The notes: generated from the sequence alone by a model not told the origin. A stretch of DNA of 58,610 nt from Bacteroidota bacterium (GCA_039714315.1 JBDLJM010000005.1:1-58610), one strand, 5' to 3'. Positions 1-9,411 are shown, counted from the first letter of the stretch. A program made the numbers and translations.

Positions 1-97
1 GATTCACAAACATTTTATATAAAAAAGCTGCCGTTTTTATCCGGGGCGTTTAGATCCCGCTATTCTGTAGTATATTATTTTAATACTTTACGAAGTA

Positions 98-258
98 ATA
101 CCATTTACACTTTAAATTTACTGCAAAATAAAGTAGGAGATTTTTGCCTTAGTTGAAAAAGAAAATTTCAGCATAGCAGCGCTACGGTTAAATTTTCTTT
201 TGATGAATAAGGTAAAAATATTCGTTTTATTGCGGTAGATTTAACTTGTAGATGGTAT
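98..258. repeat. Palindromic MITE-like element, family A, copy 1
   Basis: This 161-base AT-rich segment has ends ATACCATTTAC and GTAGATGGTAT that are inverted copies of each other. The two arms stay largely complementary up to a centre near AGCAGCGCT (about 175-183). The same ends and internal blocks recur at 33652-33812 (also 161 bases) and at 9544-9878. It carries no coding potential. It lies just downstream of the Wzi-like gene (minus strand), so the RNA hairpin could also act as its transcript end. Bases 1-97 hold no recognisable gene. Confidence 0.75.
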
Positions 259-284
259 AATGTACATGGTAATACAGGTATTTA

Positions 285-1910
285 TTAAAAATCGTAATAC
301 GTATTAAATAAATCTGTTCTTAGCCCAAACGAAATAATTGACCCTTTACTGTTTTGTAAAAATTCTGTTTCATTCAAAACATTAAAATCCCGATAAGTAA
401 AATCAATAAAAAGTTTAAGGTTTGTTGCCGGATTAACAATGTAGCCACTTTTTAAATTAGCGAAAAATAAAGTACCGGTGTTCCCCTGGGCGATTTCATT
501 TCCATAGTATTGTTCCTTATCACCATAAGGGTTGTAAATATCTCCTCCCCAATTTGAGTCGGGAGTGTCATATCCTTTTTTGCCATAAATTAATTTCACA
601 TCAGCAAATAACCTTTTATATCTGTATCTGATGATTGAAACAGATTCCCAAAAATTAGCTCCCCAGGGATGTCCTATGGGTTGATTGAAATGCCCGTAGT
701 TTTGAAGGGGTATTCTGTGCGAAAAAGTATATGGCCTTGCCCAGTTGACCTCAGATTTTATTTGTAGGTTTTTAATGCCAAATGCATTGTAATAGTTTAT
801 TCCGGTTTGAAAAGCGAATTTATTTGCCCAGTAACCTTCACTGTCTTTTACTTCGGCAAGTGTGAATTCGTCTAATACTGCCTGACCATATAATTGTATG
901 GAATTAGTTAGTTTTATTTTAGTGCTAAATCCTAAGAGGGCATTTCCTCCTGCCGAACCCAGGCTAAATTCTATAGGTCGGTAAAATATCACCGGATTTA
1001 AATAATTTATATCAAACCCTCTGTTGCCGGTAGAATCTGCCCAGACAATTGCCTCGAAGAAACCAACATTAATTCTGTCGGTTATATTCCAGCTAAGGTG
1101 ATGTACAGTAACAAATTTTTGTTGATGTACATCGTTTATGGCAGTTTCGGGTCTGATATCCTGCATAAACATCCAGTAGTTTGTGTACTTTATATTCCAA
1201 AAGCTTGTGTTTATTTTGAAGTAAGGATAATTAAATCCGGCATCACTTAAAAACATCGACCTGTAGCCGTCGCCTATGAAGTTCTTTCCCGTGCCGAACT
1301 GGAGGTTGAAAAATTTACTGGGAGTGAAGGATATATTAGCCTCAGCCATTGGATAATCATATCCGCCGGTTTTAAAATTTTGTGCCAATCCCTGACCGGG
1401 GACAATTCCGTCGATTCCGCCTCCTGTATTTTTTTCATGTTCACTAATCCAATTAGTAACATAATCAGGGAATCTTGCCTGAGACTCATAGAAAGCCGAT
1501 TGAAACGAAAATTTAGATCCAAGCTCACCCTGTATATAAAAACCTCTTGTATTAACATAGGTATAATCATGGTCAGAATTAAGATCTTTTCCAATTTGAA
1601 GATTCATAACTGGATCTACTGAAAACCAGAAGTCTTCTTTTTCAACCTTTACAAAGTTTTCATCAAACAATTTACGACCCCACCAATTCTTGTATTTGTA
1701 ACTCAATGTACTGTCATAATCGTTAAGACTATAATATTGGTTTACCTCTCTCTGAATAAAAGGTTTGCTGGCAGTGTGCGAATTGTTTCCTATTTGGTTA
1801 TATCCATTTTCAATTTCAGCATATCTGAATTTTGAATATTTAATATTCTGATCTTGTGAATAAGCTTCTGAGAACAGTAGTACAGTTATTAATAGTAAGA
1901 GTCTGTGCAT
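285..1910 (-). CDS. Wzi/RemB-like outer-membrane beta-barrel protein
   Basis: A 541-residue protein with a signal peptide (hydrophobic core in residues 3-12, likely cleavage after the SEAYSQ region). The rest is rich in aromatic, alternating strands typical of an outer-membrane barrel. The overall pattern (short periplasmic lead, then repeated strands with W/Y/F girdles and a C-terminal strand ending in F) resembles Bacteroidota capsule-assembly Wzi-like and gliding-motility RemB-like proteins. That family assignment is from memory of the sequence style, not from a catalytic motif. The start codon lies one base past the stop of the upstream acyltransferase, so the two are almost certainly cotranscribed. 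A role in surface polysaccharide or adhesin display is inferred. It could be another class of barrel protein. Confidence 0.6.
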   Translation of the reverse strand: MHRLLLLITVLLFSEAYSQDQNIKYSKFRYAEIENGYNQIGNNSHTASKPFIQREVNQYYSLNDYDSTLSYKYKNWWGRKLFDENFVKVEKEDFWFSVDPVMNLQIGKDLNSDHDYTYVNTRGFYIQGELGSKFSFQSAFYESQARFPDYVTNWISEHEKNTGGGIDGIVPGQGLAQNFKTGGYDYPMAEANISFTPSKFFNLQFGTGKNFIGDGYRSMFLSDAGFNYPYFKINTSFWNIKYTNYWMFMQDIRPETAINDVHQQKFVTVHHLSWNITDRINVGFFEAIVWADSTGNRGFDINYLNPVIFYRPIEFSLGSAGGNALLGFSTKIKLTNSIQLYGQAVLDEFTLAEVKDSEGYWANKFAFQTGINYYNAFGIKNLQIKSEVNWARPYTFSHRIPLQNYGHFNQPIGHPWGANFWESVSIIRYRYKRLFADVKLIYGKKGYDTPDSNWGGDIYNPYGDKEQYYGNEIAQGNTGTLFFANLKSGYIVNPATNLKLFIDFTYRDFNVLNETEFLQNSKGSIISFGLRTDLFNTYYDF

Positions 1911-1911
1911 A

Positions 1912-2487
1912 TTATACTTTAGTTACTTTACCGTCTTTTAGTAAATAATCATCACCACTTTCGGGGCAAGTAGCAAATCCTTCTTTATTGAATATTAATT
2001 TATGGCCATATTCGCTCATCCATCCTATTTGTTTAGAAGGATTTCCAATAACCAATGCATAGGGTTTTATATTCTTTGTTACTACTGCACCCGCTCCAAT
2101 AAAAGCATATTCTCCAATATCATGTCCGCAGACAATTGTAGCGTTTGCCCCGATAGAAGCTCCTTTTCCCACATGAGTTTTAGTGTATTGCCCTCTTCTG
2201 TTTATTGCGCTTCTCGGATTTGTTACATTAGTGAATACCATTGAAGGACCCAGGAAAACATCGTCGTCGCATGTAACACCGGTATATATTGATACATTGT
2301 TTTGTACTTTGACGTTTTTACCTAAAATAACTTCGGGAGATATTACAACATTCTGACCAATGTTGCAGTTTTCTCCCAGTGTACAATTGCTCATTATATG
2401 GCTGAAATGCCAAATTTTAACACCTTTTGAAATATTGCACCCGTCATCAACTACAGCAGTTTCGTGTGCAAAGTATTCTTTTCCCAT
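1912..2487 (-). CDS. Hexapeptide-repeat N-acyltransferase, WbpD-like
   Basis: A left-handed beta-helix acyltransferase of about 191 residues. The imperfect hexapeptide pattern (I/V-G-x-x-x-x) runs through nearly the whole protein, for example IGQNVVI and IGANATIVCG. It most resembles the WbpD family, which acetylates the 3-amino group of UDP-2-acetamido-3-amino-2,3-dideoxy-glucuronate for surface polysaccharide synthesis. I chose the ATG at 2487 (MGKEYFAHE) because the longer frame begins only with a TTG and adds a poorly conserved octapeptide. It is followed with 1 base spacing by the Wzi-like outer-membrane gene and lies 63 bases after the hydrogenase protease gene. It may be read through from the hox operon but is functionally distinct. 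Confidence 0.75.
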   Translation of the reverse strand: MGKEYFAHETAVVDDGCNISKGVKIWHFSHIMSNCTLGENCNIGQNVVISPEVILGKNVKVQNNVSIYTGVTCDDDVFLGPSMVFTNVTNPRSAINRRGQYTKTHVGKGASIGANATIVCGHDIGEYAFIGAGAVVTKNIKPYALVIGNPSKQIGWMSEYGHKLIFNKEGFATCPESGDDYLLKDGKVTKV

Positions 2488-2550
2488 TTTCGATATGTTA
2501 GATTGTAACAAACATACGAAATTTAAATACTAATAAAACCTGCGATTGTG

Positions 2551-3048
2551 TTATACCCCAAGTTTGTGACAGATGTCTTTTTTGAATATTGAATCTCTTA
2601 ATACTGAACGAAGAAACAGTTCTGCCTTGTCTAAATTCATGCTTGCTTCTTTCGATAATCCTTCTGTAATGTGGTAGCTCAATCCTTTTATCGACAGTAA
2701 ATAGCTTTCGGGTTTTTCCCCGAAAAGTTTATCGCAAAGGTAAAGCAGGTATGATGGCGAGACAGCATGCATTGTGAATTCTATGGTTTTTTGAGCAGGG
2801 TTTAATTTTTCAAGTTTACATGTTTTAATCTCTTCTTTCGAAGCATCGACAAAAATAACCCTTTGATAAGAACTTATTTTTTCGGCATCTTCTATATTTA
2901 ACTGGTAATTGCTCTCAAGGTCAACATCCATTATATAATTATCTTTAAGCCATGACTCCAGGCGAAGAATCATGACATTTCCTATACCATCGTCTTGTCT
3001 GCCGGGATTTCCAAATCCGTAAACCAGAGTTTTAATTTTATTTTTCAT
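2551..3048 (-). CDS. hoxW: [NiFe] hydrogenase maturation protease (HoxW/HycI family)
   Basis: A 165-residue endopeptidase that removes the C-terminal tail of the large subunit after Ni insertion. The family motif GFGNPGRQDDG is at residues 11-21. The likely nickel-sensing ligands, by analogy to Glu16, Asp62 and His93 of HybD, are D19, D68 (FVDAS) and H94 (TMHAVSP). It lies 125 bases downstream of hoxH, whose product carries a 24-residue extension after the DPCxxCxxH motif, so enzyme and substrate are encoded side by side. Its 5' leader (about 3049-3080) matches leaders found in front of a GH172 and a GH3 gene in this window. The gene symbol is by position and family. Confidence 0.85.
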   Translation of the reverse strand: MKNKIKTLVYGFGNPGRQDDGIGNVMILRLESWLKDNYIMDVDLESNYQLNIEDAEKISSYQRVIFVDASKEEIKTCKLEKLNPAQKTIEFTMHAVSPSYLLYLCDKLFGEKPESYLLSIKGLSYHITEGLSKEASMNLDKAELFLRSVLRDSIFKKDICHKLGV

Positions 3049-3173
3049 GTGTCGATAATTTTATGTTTTGGTCATCACTCTTAAGCGCGACAGGTATGTT
3101 ATCCCCAAAATATTCATCCCGTTTGGTGTACGCTCGTCATTTATGGCCATTTCATGTGTGAAAATATTATGGT

Positions 3174-4613
3174 TTATGTTCTCAGTCGGTCAATTTCTTT
3201 CCCATTGTTATCTAATACTGCAATGTCTAATGGCATTTGTCCCATTGCGTGTGTGGCACAGCTCAAGCAGGGGTCGTATGCTCTTATAGCAGTTTCAACT
3301 GCATTCAACATTCCTTCACTTATTTTTTCCTGACCATTAAGGTATGATTTTGCTACATTTTCTACCGACAGGTTCATTGCTGTATTATTGTGAGTGGTTG
3401 AAACAATAAGGTTAGCCATAGTAATTTGGTCGTTTTTATCTATTTTATAGTGATGGAAGAGTGTTCCCCTCGGAGCCTCGATCGCTCCTACACCCTCAAA
3501 TTTTTTAGCTCCCTTTTTTATTAAATCCATATTCTGCAAATCGGGATCTTTAAGCAAATCTCTGATTACCTCTGCCGAATGAAGAATTTCTATCAATCGT
3601 GCCCAATGAGTGTGGAGACAACTTGAGTTAGGCTTACCACCCGTATAAGTTTTGAATATTTCGAATTCTTTTTGAGCTAAGGGGGTAGGAATAAAATTAA
3701 CCGTGTTTAATCGGGCCAGGGGACCTACTCTGTACCAACCATTTTCTTTGCCAAGAAATTTCAGATAAGGAAATTTCATGTACGACCAGTTTTTTACTTC
3801 TTCCTCAATGTATTTATGGTACTCTTCATAATTTATATCATCAATGACTTTATTTCCTGATTTATCTACTACTCTTAGTTTTCCGTGATATAAATCCATT
3901 GCTCCATCTTCGCGAACCAAACTCATAGATGATGAAGGGAATACTGAGAAGTTATCTATAAAGTCTTTATTGTGTTTATGGTATATCTTAAAAAAGTCTA
4001 ATGCCTCTTGTGCCCAGTCGACCATCATTTCGGCATTTAGATCCGGATTCTTAAGCAGAGCGTCTCTTTCATCAATGCTTAATTTTTTATTTATTCCACC
4101 CGGAATAGCTCCTGTTCCATGAATTTTTTTACCGGCTGTGAATTCAATTATCTGCTGTCCGAATTTACGCATCATCACACCTTTTATAGCCAAATCGCGG
4201 TGCTCATCTATAACACCAAATACGTTTCTGGTTGTAGGATTACCATCAACTCCAAATAATAAGTCGGGAGAGCTTAGATGGAAAAAGTGCAATGAGTGAG
4301 ATTGAAAAATCTGGCCATAATGCATTAAACGGCGCATTTTTTCGCCAACAGCAGTTAGCTTATCTACTCCCACAATTGTATCAAGTGCTTTGGCAGCAGC
4401 TAAATGATGACTTACCGGACAGATACCACACAAGCGCTGAACCAAGACCGGAGCTTCCCAATATGGACGGCCTTGTATAAATTTCTCAAAACCTCTGAAT
4501 TCTACAATGTGTAAACGCGATTGTTTTACCTGTTTATTTTCATCCATCAGGATGGTCACTTTTCCGTGTCCCTCTACTCTGGTTACAGGTTCTATGGTTA
4601 TCTTTTTGTCCAT
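3174..4613 (-). CDS. hoxH: NAD-linked [NiFe] hydrogenase large subunit HoxH
   Basis: The catalytic subunit (479 residues from ATG 4613; a longer TTG-started frame is less likely). It carries the N-terminal active-site motif RVEGHGKV and LCGICPVSHH with C62 and C65, and the C-terminal DPCLSCATH motif with C449 and C452; these four cysteines bind the Ni-Fe(CN)2CO centre. A 24-residue tail follows H455 and should be cleaved by the neighbouring protease. Subunit context (hoxF, hoxU and hoxY upstream on the same strand) and motif details place it in group 3d, the cytoplasmic bidirectional NAD(P)-reducing hydrogenases. It would couple H2 oxidation to NAD+ reduction, or dispose of reductant as H2. 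The gap to hoxY is 53 bases. Confidence 0.93.
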   Translation of the reverse strand: MDKKITIEPVTRVEGHGKVTILMDENKQVKQSRLHIVEFRGFEKFIQGRPYWEAPVLVQRLCGICPVSHHLAAAKALDTIVGVDKLTAVGEKMRRLMHYGQIFQSHSLHFFHLSSPDLLFGVDGNPTTRNVFGVIDEHRDLAIKGVMMRKFGQQIIEFTAGKKIHGTGAIPGGINKKLSIDERDALLKNPDLNAEMMVDWAQEALDFFKIYHKHNKDFIDNFSVFPSSSMSLVREDGAMDLYHGKLRVVDKSGNKVIDDINYEEYHKYIEEEVKNWSYMKFPYLKFLGKENGWYRVGPLARLNTVNFIPTPLAQKEFEIFKTYTGGKPNSSCLHTHWARLIEILHSAEVIRDLLKDPDLQNMDLIKKGAKKFEGVGAIEAPRGTLFHHYKIDKNDQITMANLIVSTTHNNTAMNLSVENVAKSYLNGQEKISEGMLNAVETAIRAYDPCLSCATHAMGQMPLDIAVLDNNGKEIDRLRT

Positions 4614-4666
4614 TGTTTCTCTTTTTAAGGTCAAATAATTACATTTTGGAACAGTAACAAATTATT

Positions 4667-5212
4667 TCAGTCGAATTTCAATGATTCGTAGCTTGGTTCT
4701 ATTTCTCTTCCCTGCAGAAGTGCTGTTAGGGCTTCCCAGATCAGATCTGCTCTTGGTGGACATCCCGGTAGGAAATAATCTATTTCCACAATCTCGTTGC
4801 AGGAGTAAACACGTGGTAAAATTTTTGGTAATTCCGGGTCGTCCGGAACTATTTTTTCATGGTTAAGTTTTACGGTAGGCCCCGACAGATATGCTTCATC
4901 AAAACACTCTTCAATTTCTATTCCGTTGCGCATAGCCGGAACACCTCCCATCAGTGCACACTCTCCAACAGCCACAAGTATTTTGCAGTTTTTTCTGAAC
5001 TCCTTCAAGGTTTCAATGTTTTCTGAATTGCAGCATCCACCTTCTATAAGTCCAATGTCTATAGGACGTGTGAATTTTTTTATGTCGGTTATTGGTGATT
5101 TGTCGAACTCTACAAGATCAGCAAGATCCAGTATTTTTTCGTCAATATCTAAAATCGACATATGGCAACCGAAGCAGCCTGCTAATGAAGTTGTCGCTAT
5201 TTTTGGTTTCAT
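4667..5212 (-). CDS. hoxY: NAD-linked [NiFe] hydrogenase small subunit HoxY
   Basis: A 181-residue short-type small subunit with the single proximal [4Fe-4S] site. Ligands are C13 and C16 (AGCFGCHMS), C85 (VGEC) and C151 (LPGCPPR). There is no Tat signal and no medial or distal cluster domain, as expected for cytoplasmic group 3d enzymes rather than membrane-bound uptake hydrogenases. It passes electrons from HoxH to the HoxFU diaphorase. It lies 145 bases after hoxU, a gap that contains a small inverted-repeat element, and 53 bases before hoxH. Confidence 0.92.
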   Translation of the reverse strand: MKPKIATTSLAGCFGCHMSILDIDEKILDLADLVEFDKSPITDIKKFTRPIDIGLIEGGCCNSENIETLKEFRKNCKILVAVGECALMGGVPAMRNGIEIEECFDEAYLSGPTVKLNHEKIVPDDPELPKILPRVYSCNEIVEIDYFLPGCPPRADLIWEALTALLQGREIEPSYESLKFD

Positions 5213-5221
5213 CTGTTTAAA

Positions 5222-5341
5222 ATTGCCGCGAATTCGCGAATTATTTGCGCCGCCTACCGGTCGGCTTTGTTTTTAATCGGTCTGATGGTACATTCATGTA
5301 TTATCATTTTTCTGAGTGATAACGATAGTACTCATGAATGT
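5222..5341. repeat. Intergenic palindromes between hoxU and hoxY
   Basis: Two structures are visible. A REP-like block at about 5226-5271 contains CCGCGAATTCGCGAATTA followed by CGCCTACCGGTCGGC. A closely related block occurs at about 26795-26838, between the two GH172 genes. A separate inverted repeat has arms ACATTCATG (5290-5298) and CATGAATGT (5333-5341). Both lie inside the hox transcript, where they could act as processing or stability hairpins; that is inference. Confidence 0.55.
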
Positions 5342-5357
5342 TTCATTTGCCTACATT

Positions 5358-6056
5358 TTATTTTTTGTTACTTTCTATCGGGACTTTATCAAACTGACGT
5401 AGTCCTATTGGTGTTTGGAATCCGTTTGCTTCTTTTATCAATATGCAACCTACGGGACATTGTTTTACAGCATCTCTTGCTTTTTCCATTGTGAATTTGT
5501 CGTTCATATCTTTGTCGAATATAACTTCAAGAGCATTGCTTCGTCCCTGAAGAACGAAAAATGGTTTTCCATTATCGTCTTTTATTGCCTGGATACAGCG
5601 CTGACATAGGATGCACCTGTTCTTTTCCATCATTATTTTATCAGAAGATGATGTGTCGATACCTTTTTTAGGATAAAGATGTTCGAATCTCGAGAATAGT
5701 AACTTGTAGTGATATCCTATTGCCTGTAGTTCGCAATCACCACTTTTTTGGCATATCGGACAAATGTGATTTCCTGTAGAAAACAGGAGTTCTGTAATGT
5801 ATTTTCTCATTTCTTCCAAATCGTCTGAATCACTGATTACATTCATTCCGTCTTTGGCTATAGTAGAGCATGAGGGATAGTGATAGCCATCTATCTTAAT
5901 TGTACAGATTCTACAGTTACTGTGGTCAAGCTTATCTTTTAGGAAACAAAGGGTAGGAATGAATATTCCGTTTTCACGGGCAATTTCTAAAACAGTTTTA
6001 GGGTACCCGGATTTAACCTTTTTACCATTTATTGTTAGTGATATATTGTTTTGCAT
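5358..6056 (-). CDS. hoxU: Hydrogenase diaphorase subunit HoxU
   Basis: A 232-residue iron-sulfur subunit homologous to the N-terminal part of NuoG. A plant-type [2Fe-2S] domain has C37, C48, C51 and C63. A His-Cys3 [4Fe-4S] site follows (H97, C99, C102, C108, in GNHICPICQKSGDCELQ). A second [4Fe-4S] module has the RCILCQRC and CPVGC motifs in the last third. The short H-x-C spacing matches my memory of Ralstonia-type soluble hydrogenase HoxU. It relays electrons between HoxY and HoxF. The gap after hoxF is 39 bases. Confidence 0.92.
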   Translation of the reverse strand: MQNNISLTINGKKVKSGYPKTVLEIARENGIFIPTLCFLKDKLDHSNCRICTIKIDGYHYPSCSTIAKDGMNVISDSDDLEEMRKYITELLFSTGNHICPICQKSGDCELQAIGYHYKLLFSRFEHLYPKKGIDTSSSDKIMMEKNRCILCQRCIQAIKDDNGKPFFVLQGRSNALEVIFDKDMNDKFTMEKARDAVKQCPVGCILIKEANGFQTPIGLRQFDKVPIESNKK

Positions 6057-6095
6057 AATCTTTTTATTTCAGTTGTTATTATTTGTGAAATTTTC

Positions 6096-7826
6096 TTAAT
6101 TAACACTCAAAAAATTATCCTCAATACTATCCTCAATCTCATAATCGTCGGTAAACTTTCTGATAAATCCTATCAGTAAGCTTGAAACGCTTTTACCCAA
6201 TCCGCAGCGACTTATGCTCAAAAGCTTACTCCATTCTTCTATCCTCAGAAGGTCTTTTTCCGATAGTTTTTTGTGTTCCATATATCTTGCAATTTCTCTA
6301 AGATATCCCGGTACATTTCTACATGTTGAACATGAACCACATGATTCATCAATGAAGAAATCAAGAGCCGGTAATACGACATCTTTTAATAGATTTCGGT
6401 TGTTGTTTAGTATCATAAATGCTCCTCCCGTTGCAAGGTCGGAGTAGCAAATTTTTCTATCGAATTCTTCGGGAGGAATTAATTTACCTGACATTCCCCC
6501 AACTATTACCGCTTTAGAGTTTTTGGCGTAGCTGAGTTTTAAAATTGTATCTACTGTTATCCCCCAAGGAAGTTCATAAATACCTGGTTTAGCACAGTCG
6601 CCCGCTATACTCAATACTTTTGTACCTGCCGAGAATTTTGTTCCATAGGCTTTGTACCATTCAGCTCCGTTTTTAATGATTGAAGGAACAATTGCAAAAG
6701 TTTCAACGTTATTTACGATAGTTGGTTTTCCAAGATATCCAAACTCTGTAGGTTGCATGTATTTTTCTCTGGGTTCGCCCCGTTTACCTTCCATCGACTC
6801 GAGTAGGGCAGAAGCCTCACCACAAACATATGCACCGGCACCAATTTGTATCCGCATTTCGAAATTATAGCTGTTGTCACGTCCCAGTATACCTTTATCT
6901 CTCATCTGCTGAAGTACATTTTCGAGATAGGGTTTCATGTATTCATACTCTTTTCTTAAATACAGAATTCCTTTGTGTGCTCCGATTGCATAAGCACAAA
7001 TTAACATTCCCTCAAATATTTTTTCCGGTTTTTCAGTTAAAAGAACCCTGTCCTTAAATGTTCCCGGTTCACCCTCATCAGCATTACAGATCACATATTT
7101 TTTTTCACTTTTTACTTTTGCTGCCGCTTTCCACTTTCTACCTGCAGGGAATCCTGCTCCACCTCTTCCCTGTAGTCCTGAATCGGAAATGATGCCTAAA
7201 ATATCTGAAGGAGAATTCCTGGTATTTAGCAGTTCTACCGCAGAAAAATTGCTGTAATCATTATCGAGAAGCGGCCCTCTTATATAAGTTTTAGTCTTGT
7301 TTACGGACGACTGCCCTATGAGCAGTTTGTATTTATCTGTTTCGTATTTGTTAAAAAGCTGTTTTAGTTCTACTCCTTCTTTTAAATCGGAAATTATGTT
7401 TTTAGTTTTCTCAGGAGTTAGGTCGGTGAATGGTAGCCCGTTAATAAGTATGGCCGGTTCCTGATCGCTCATTCCTATGCATGATGTATTCCAGAGACCA
7501 AATTTTGCAGATTCAGAAAGTGATTCAAGTTTGCAGTTACATTCCTCTTCCAGTGTTTTAACAACTTCGGCATAACCACTAATCAGGGCGACAACGCTTC
7601 TGTTAATGTGAATTGTGTATTCTCCCATGTTTTTATCATATAAATAATGATAAAAGCTGATTACCTGTTTTATCTGACTTGGTGAAATATCCATATCAGT
7701 AGAAAGTTCATCTATAATATCCTCTGATATGAATTTATATTCCGACTGCAGCTTGTGAAGTATGTCTAATAGCCTGTATCTGGCATTTCCTGTACTATTG
7801 ATTATTGAAGAAATTGTTGTTTTCAT
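6096..7826 (-). CDS. hoxF: Hydrogenase diaphorase subunit HoxF with fused HoxE-like domain
   Basis: A 576-residue flavoprotein from ATG 7826; an upstream TTG frame is rejected. Residues about 1-150 are a NuoE/HoxE-like thioredoxin-fold domain. Residues about 180-460 are the NuoF-type FMN/NADH domain, with GRGGAGF at 220-226 and CNADEGEPGTFKDR just after. The [4Fe-4S] site is C496, C499, C502 and C541. In the N-terminal domain the usual four [2Fe-2S] cysteines are not in place: the first pair region reads HINRSVV, and of the second pair only C116 remains (TSCIGMSDQEP). As I recall it, Ralstonia-type HoxF is also degenerate here. It is first in the operon and divergent from pgk. It oxidises or reduces NAD(H) for the hydrogenase. 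Confidence 0.92.
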   Translation of the reverse strand: MKTTISSIINSTGNARYRLLDILHKLQSEYKFISEDIIDELSTDMDISPSQIKQVISFYHYLYDKNMGEYTIHINRSVVALISGYAEVVKTLEEECNCKLESLSESAKFGLWNTSCIGMSDQEPAILINGLPFTDLTPEKTKNIISDLKEGVELKQLFNKYETDKYKLLIGQSSVNKTKTYIRGPLLDNDYSNFSAVELLNTRNSPSDILGIISDSGLQGRGGAGFPAGRKWKAAAKVKSEKKYVICNADEGEPGTFKDRVLLTEKPEKIFEGMLICAYAIGAHKGILYLRKEYEYMKPYLENVLQQMRDKGILGRDNSYNFEMRIQIGAGAYVCGEASALLESMEGKRGEPREKYMQPTEFGYLGKPTIVNNVETFAIVPSIIKNGAEWYKAYGTKFSAGTKVLSIAGDCAKPGIYELPWGITVDTILKLSYAKNSKAVIVGGMSGKLIPPEEFDRKICYSDLATGGAFMILNNNRNLLKDVVLPALDFFIDESCGSCSTCRNVPGYLREIARYMEHKKLSEKDLLRIEEWSKLLSISRCGLGKSVSSLLIGFIRKFTDDYEIEDSIEDNFLSVN

Positions 7827-8223
7827 TGTAAACTTTTTAAAAATTACAATCATTACATATAAATGTATCAAATGTTACATAGTAATAACATGATTTTTCT
7901 CTAAAATGGAAATGCTAATTAGCATATGTTTAAATAATGCATATATTTATGGTAGGTAAATGTGTATTTACCAGACTTAAATTAAATATACCCTCTATTC
8001 CTGTCTAAGCTTTTTAATGCTATTGTTTTACTGTATTATATTGTGGTTTGGATTAAGCATACTTTTTTCTTAAATCAGGTATAAATGAAAATTATAAATT
8101 TTCAGGAAATAAAAGTGTAAAAAATACACTTATTGTTTTCTTTTAAGTGGAAGAAAGTTTAAATTTGTTGCTTAAATCATATGTAAATAAGTGCTTTAAT
8201 AGCATGTTTAATTTATAGAAAGA
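7827..8223. promoter_or_regulatory. Divergent hoxF/pgk control region with palindromes
   Basis: This 397-base AT-rich gap separates two divergent genes. It contains a perfect 14-base palindrome ATGCTAATTAGCAT (7912-7925), an inverted repeat GGTAAAT/ATTTACC with a 4-base loop (7955-7972), and an imperfect dyad ATGTA-N8-TACAT (7863-7880) nearer the hoxF start. Any of these could bind a regulator of the hydrogenase; none matches a motif I can name with confidence. No gene is visible here. Confidence 0.4.
8133..8167 (+). promoter_or_regulatory. Probable pgk promoter (Bacteroidota type)
   Basis: A TAAATTTG box at 8160-8167 fits the Bacteroidota -7 consensus TAnnTTTG. A TTG at 8133-8135 lies at the expected distance for the -33 element. 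The box ends 56 bases before the pgk start codon. Confidence 0.5.
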
Positions 8224-9411
8224 ATGAAAACACTCGATCAGTTAAATTTTGCGGGTAAAAGGGCAGTAATCAGAGTAGATTTCAACGTGCCTTTAGATGA
8301 AAATTATAATATTACTGACGACACAAGAATTCTTGGTGCAGCACCAACAGTGAAGAAAATTCTTGCTGACGGTGGATGTGCAGTTTTGATGTCGCATTTA
8401 GGTCGTCCAAAAGGTGTGGAGGAGAAATTCTCATTAAAACACATTGTAAAGCGAGTTGAAGAAGTAATGGGAGCTGAAGTTATTTTTGCTGATGATTGTA
8501 TTGGCGAAAGTGTTGTGGCTAAAGCTGAAGCTCTGAAGCCGGGACAAATTCTATTGGTTGAGAACTTACGTTTTCATAAAGAAGAAAAGGCAGGTGATGT
8601 TGAGTTTTCGAAAGAACTGACAAAACTTGGTGATATTTACGTTAACGACGCATTTGGTACGGCTCACCGTGCGCACGCTTCAACTACTGTTATGGCGCAG
8701 TTTTTCCCTGAAGATAAATGTTTCGGAGCTTTATTGGCCAAAGAAATTGAGAGTATCAATAAAGTATTGAAAGAAGGAGAAAGACCGGTTACTGCAATTT
8801 TGGGAGGAGCAAAAGTTTCTTCAAAAATTACTATTATTGAAAAAATGCTTGATACTGTTGATAATATTATTATCGGCGGAGGAATGGTATTTACATTTGC
8901 CAAAGCACAAGGTGGAAACATTGGTTCTTCTTTGGTAGAAGATGATAAATTAGAATTAGCTATAGATATTCTTAAGAAGGCTGAAGCCAAAGGGGTAAAA
9001 ATTATTTTACCTTCTGATGCTGTTGTTGCTGATGCATTTTCTAACGATGCAGCAATAAAGGTAACTGCTACAGGCGAAGTTCCTGAAGGATGGATGGGAC
9101 TTGATGCAGGACCTGAAGCTCTTAAGGAAATAAGAGAAGTTGTATTGGCTTCAAAAACTATTCTTTGGAATGGTCCATTGGGAGTTTTCGAAATGGATAA
9201 CTTCGCTAACGGAACTAAGAAATTAGGCGATTTTATTGCTGAGGCAACTGAGAATGGAACATTTTCGCTTGTAGGTGGAGGTGATTCAGTTGCAGCAGTT
9301 AAAAAATTCGGATATGCCGATAAGGTGAGTTATGTATCTACAGGTGGTGGTGCAATGCTTGAATCTTTAGAAGGTAAAACCCTTCCCGGTATTGCTGCAA
9401 TTTTGGAATAG
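8224..9411 (+). CDS. pgk: Phosphoglycerate kinase
   Basis: A 395-residue monomeric glycolytic enzyme transferring phosphate between 1,3-bisphosphoglycerate and ADP. It shows the N-terminal signature [15 protein letters not shown], the substrate-site SHLGRPKG, the hinge [10 protein letters not shown], and the nucleotide-binding C-terminal [11 protein letters not shown] with [13 protein letters not shown]. Length is typical (about 390-400). It is a single gene with its own promoter and terminator and is not linked to other glycolytic genes here. Codon use looks more regular than in its neighbours, as expected for a highly expressed gene. Confidence 0.98.
   Translation: MKTLDQLNFAGKRAVIRVDFNVPLDENYNITDDTRILGAAPTVKKILADGGCAVLMSHLGRPKGVEEKFSLKHIVKRVEEVMGAEVIFADDCIGESVVAKAEALKPGQILLVENLRFHKEEKAGDVEFSKELTKLGDIYVNDAFGTAHRAHASTTVMAQFFPEDKCFGALLAKEIESINKVLKEGERPVTAILGGAKVSSKITIIEKMLDTVDNIIIGGGMVFTFAKAQGGNIGSSLVEDDKLELAIDILKKAEAKGVKIILPSDAVVADAFSNDAAIKVTATGEVPEGWMGLDAGPEALKEIREVVLASKTILWNGPLGVFEMDNFANGTKKLGDFIAEATENGTFSLVGGGDSVAAVKKFGYADKVSYVSTGGGAMLESLEGKTLPGIAAILE

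Noticed and set aside
7861-7880. An FNR/CRP box upstream of hoxF
   Set aside because: The dyad ATGTA-N8-TACAT does not match TTGAT-N4-ATCAA or the CRP consensus. It is kept only as an unnamed palindrome.
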